DNA of 64,000 nucleotides, taken from contig CAVTAL010000010.1 in the NCBI GenBank assembly GCA_963732635.1, forward strand, positions 124,001 to 188,000, in the 5' to 3' direction. Positions 63,936 through 64,000 of the stretch are shown here, piece by piece. Origin of the DNA: JAKFWF01 sp963732635 (GTDB lineage: Bacteria > Pseudomonadota > Alphaproteobacteria > Rhizobiales > Hyphomicrobiaceae). The position numbers were made by a program, and so were the translations under genes. The first letter of the stretch is position 1, and the number at the start of each line of letters is the position of its first letter. Under the pieces are notes generated by a model. It saw nothing but the letters and a program-made list of their open reading frames with translations, was not told where the DNA came from and did not search any database.

Positions 63936-64000
63936 GCCGCAGTGCGCCCGAGGTAGGCGGTAATGACATCCTCGCGAACGGCGACTTCGTCGAGCGTACC
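63932..64000 (-). CDS. livG: LivG ATPase, C-terminal fragment at window edge
   Basis: The last 22 codons of the upstream gene are visible, ending EVAVREDVITAYLGRTAA. The pattern GTLDEVAVREDVITAYLG is the typical LivG C-terminus (a VIEAYLG-like end). Its TGA overlaps the livF start. The rest lies outside the window. Confidence 0.8.
   Translation of the reverse strand, partial: GTLDEVAVREDVITAYLGRTAA

Overview
The window reads as a chromosomal segment of a high-GC alphaproteobacterium, most likely Hyphomicrobiales (the Bradyrhizobium / Rhodopseudomonas / Rhodoplanes side). The evidence is gene order and protein character: fabD-fabG-acpP; rpsF-rpsR-DUF2232-rplI-dnaB-alr-radA-cvpA-purF; gatC/gatA; an NnrU protein; a LivFM transporter. 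No rRNA, tRNA, phage, IS element or CRISPR array was seen.

Layout. 0-3 kb: fatty-acid genes on the minus strand (acpP partial, fabG, fabD), with a toxin-antitoxin pair wedged between fabD and fabG. 3-15 kb: conserved plus-strand housekeeping block (S6, S18, DUF2232, L9, DnaB, Alr, RadA, CvpA, PurF). 15-24 kb: nuclease-like protein, two more toxin-antitoxin modules (HicBA; AbrB-type antitoxin with Doc toxin), asparaginase, hydrolases, an aminotransferase, and an Mrp ATPase fused to DUF971. 24-38 kb: TRAP permeases, SPFH protein, ceramidase-like protein, DEAD-box helicase, SerA, a divergent SDR / alpha-oxoamine synthase pair, an MscS-family channel. 38-43 kb: chorismate mutase, two lipoproteins, GatA-GNAT-GatC, YbaK.

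43-62 kb is the remarkable part. A minus-strand cluster encodes, in transcription order, a membrane protein with two pairs of helix histidines 14 residues apart (predicted di-heme b), an 18-CXXCH secreted cytochrome, a 2215-residue secreted cytochrome with 83 CXXCH motifs by hand count, and a TPR plus beta-barrel-like exported protein. Divergently, ccmF-ccmG-ccmH-ccmI encode heme-attachment machinery, followed by a membrane-anchored ferredoxin/flavin oxidoreductase of unusual domain order and an overlapping ankyrin-repeat exported protein. I infer a transmembrane electron conduit: NAD(P)H or quinol, then b-type membrane subunit, 18-heme periplasmic carrier, 83-heme wire, and an outer-membrane barrel. 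Function, localisation and direction of flow are not shown by sequence alone. The window ends with livM, livF and the tail of livG.

Quality warning. At least seven genes (fabG, a small lipoprotein at 7.6 kb, dctM, the ceramidase-like gene, a small lipoprotein at 38.9 kb, the TPR-barrel gene, ccmI) carry frame shifts, and each can be restored by removing one or two bases, mostly in short homopolymers or GC repeats. Because fabG and ccmI are expected to be functional, sequencing or assembly insertions are the first explanation. Reconstructed products are described where possible.
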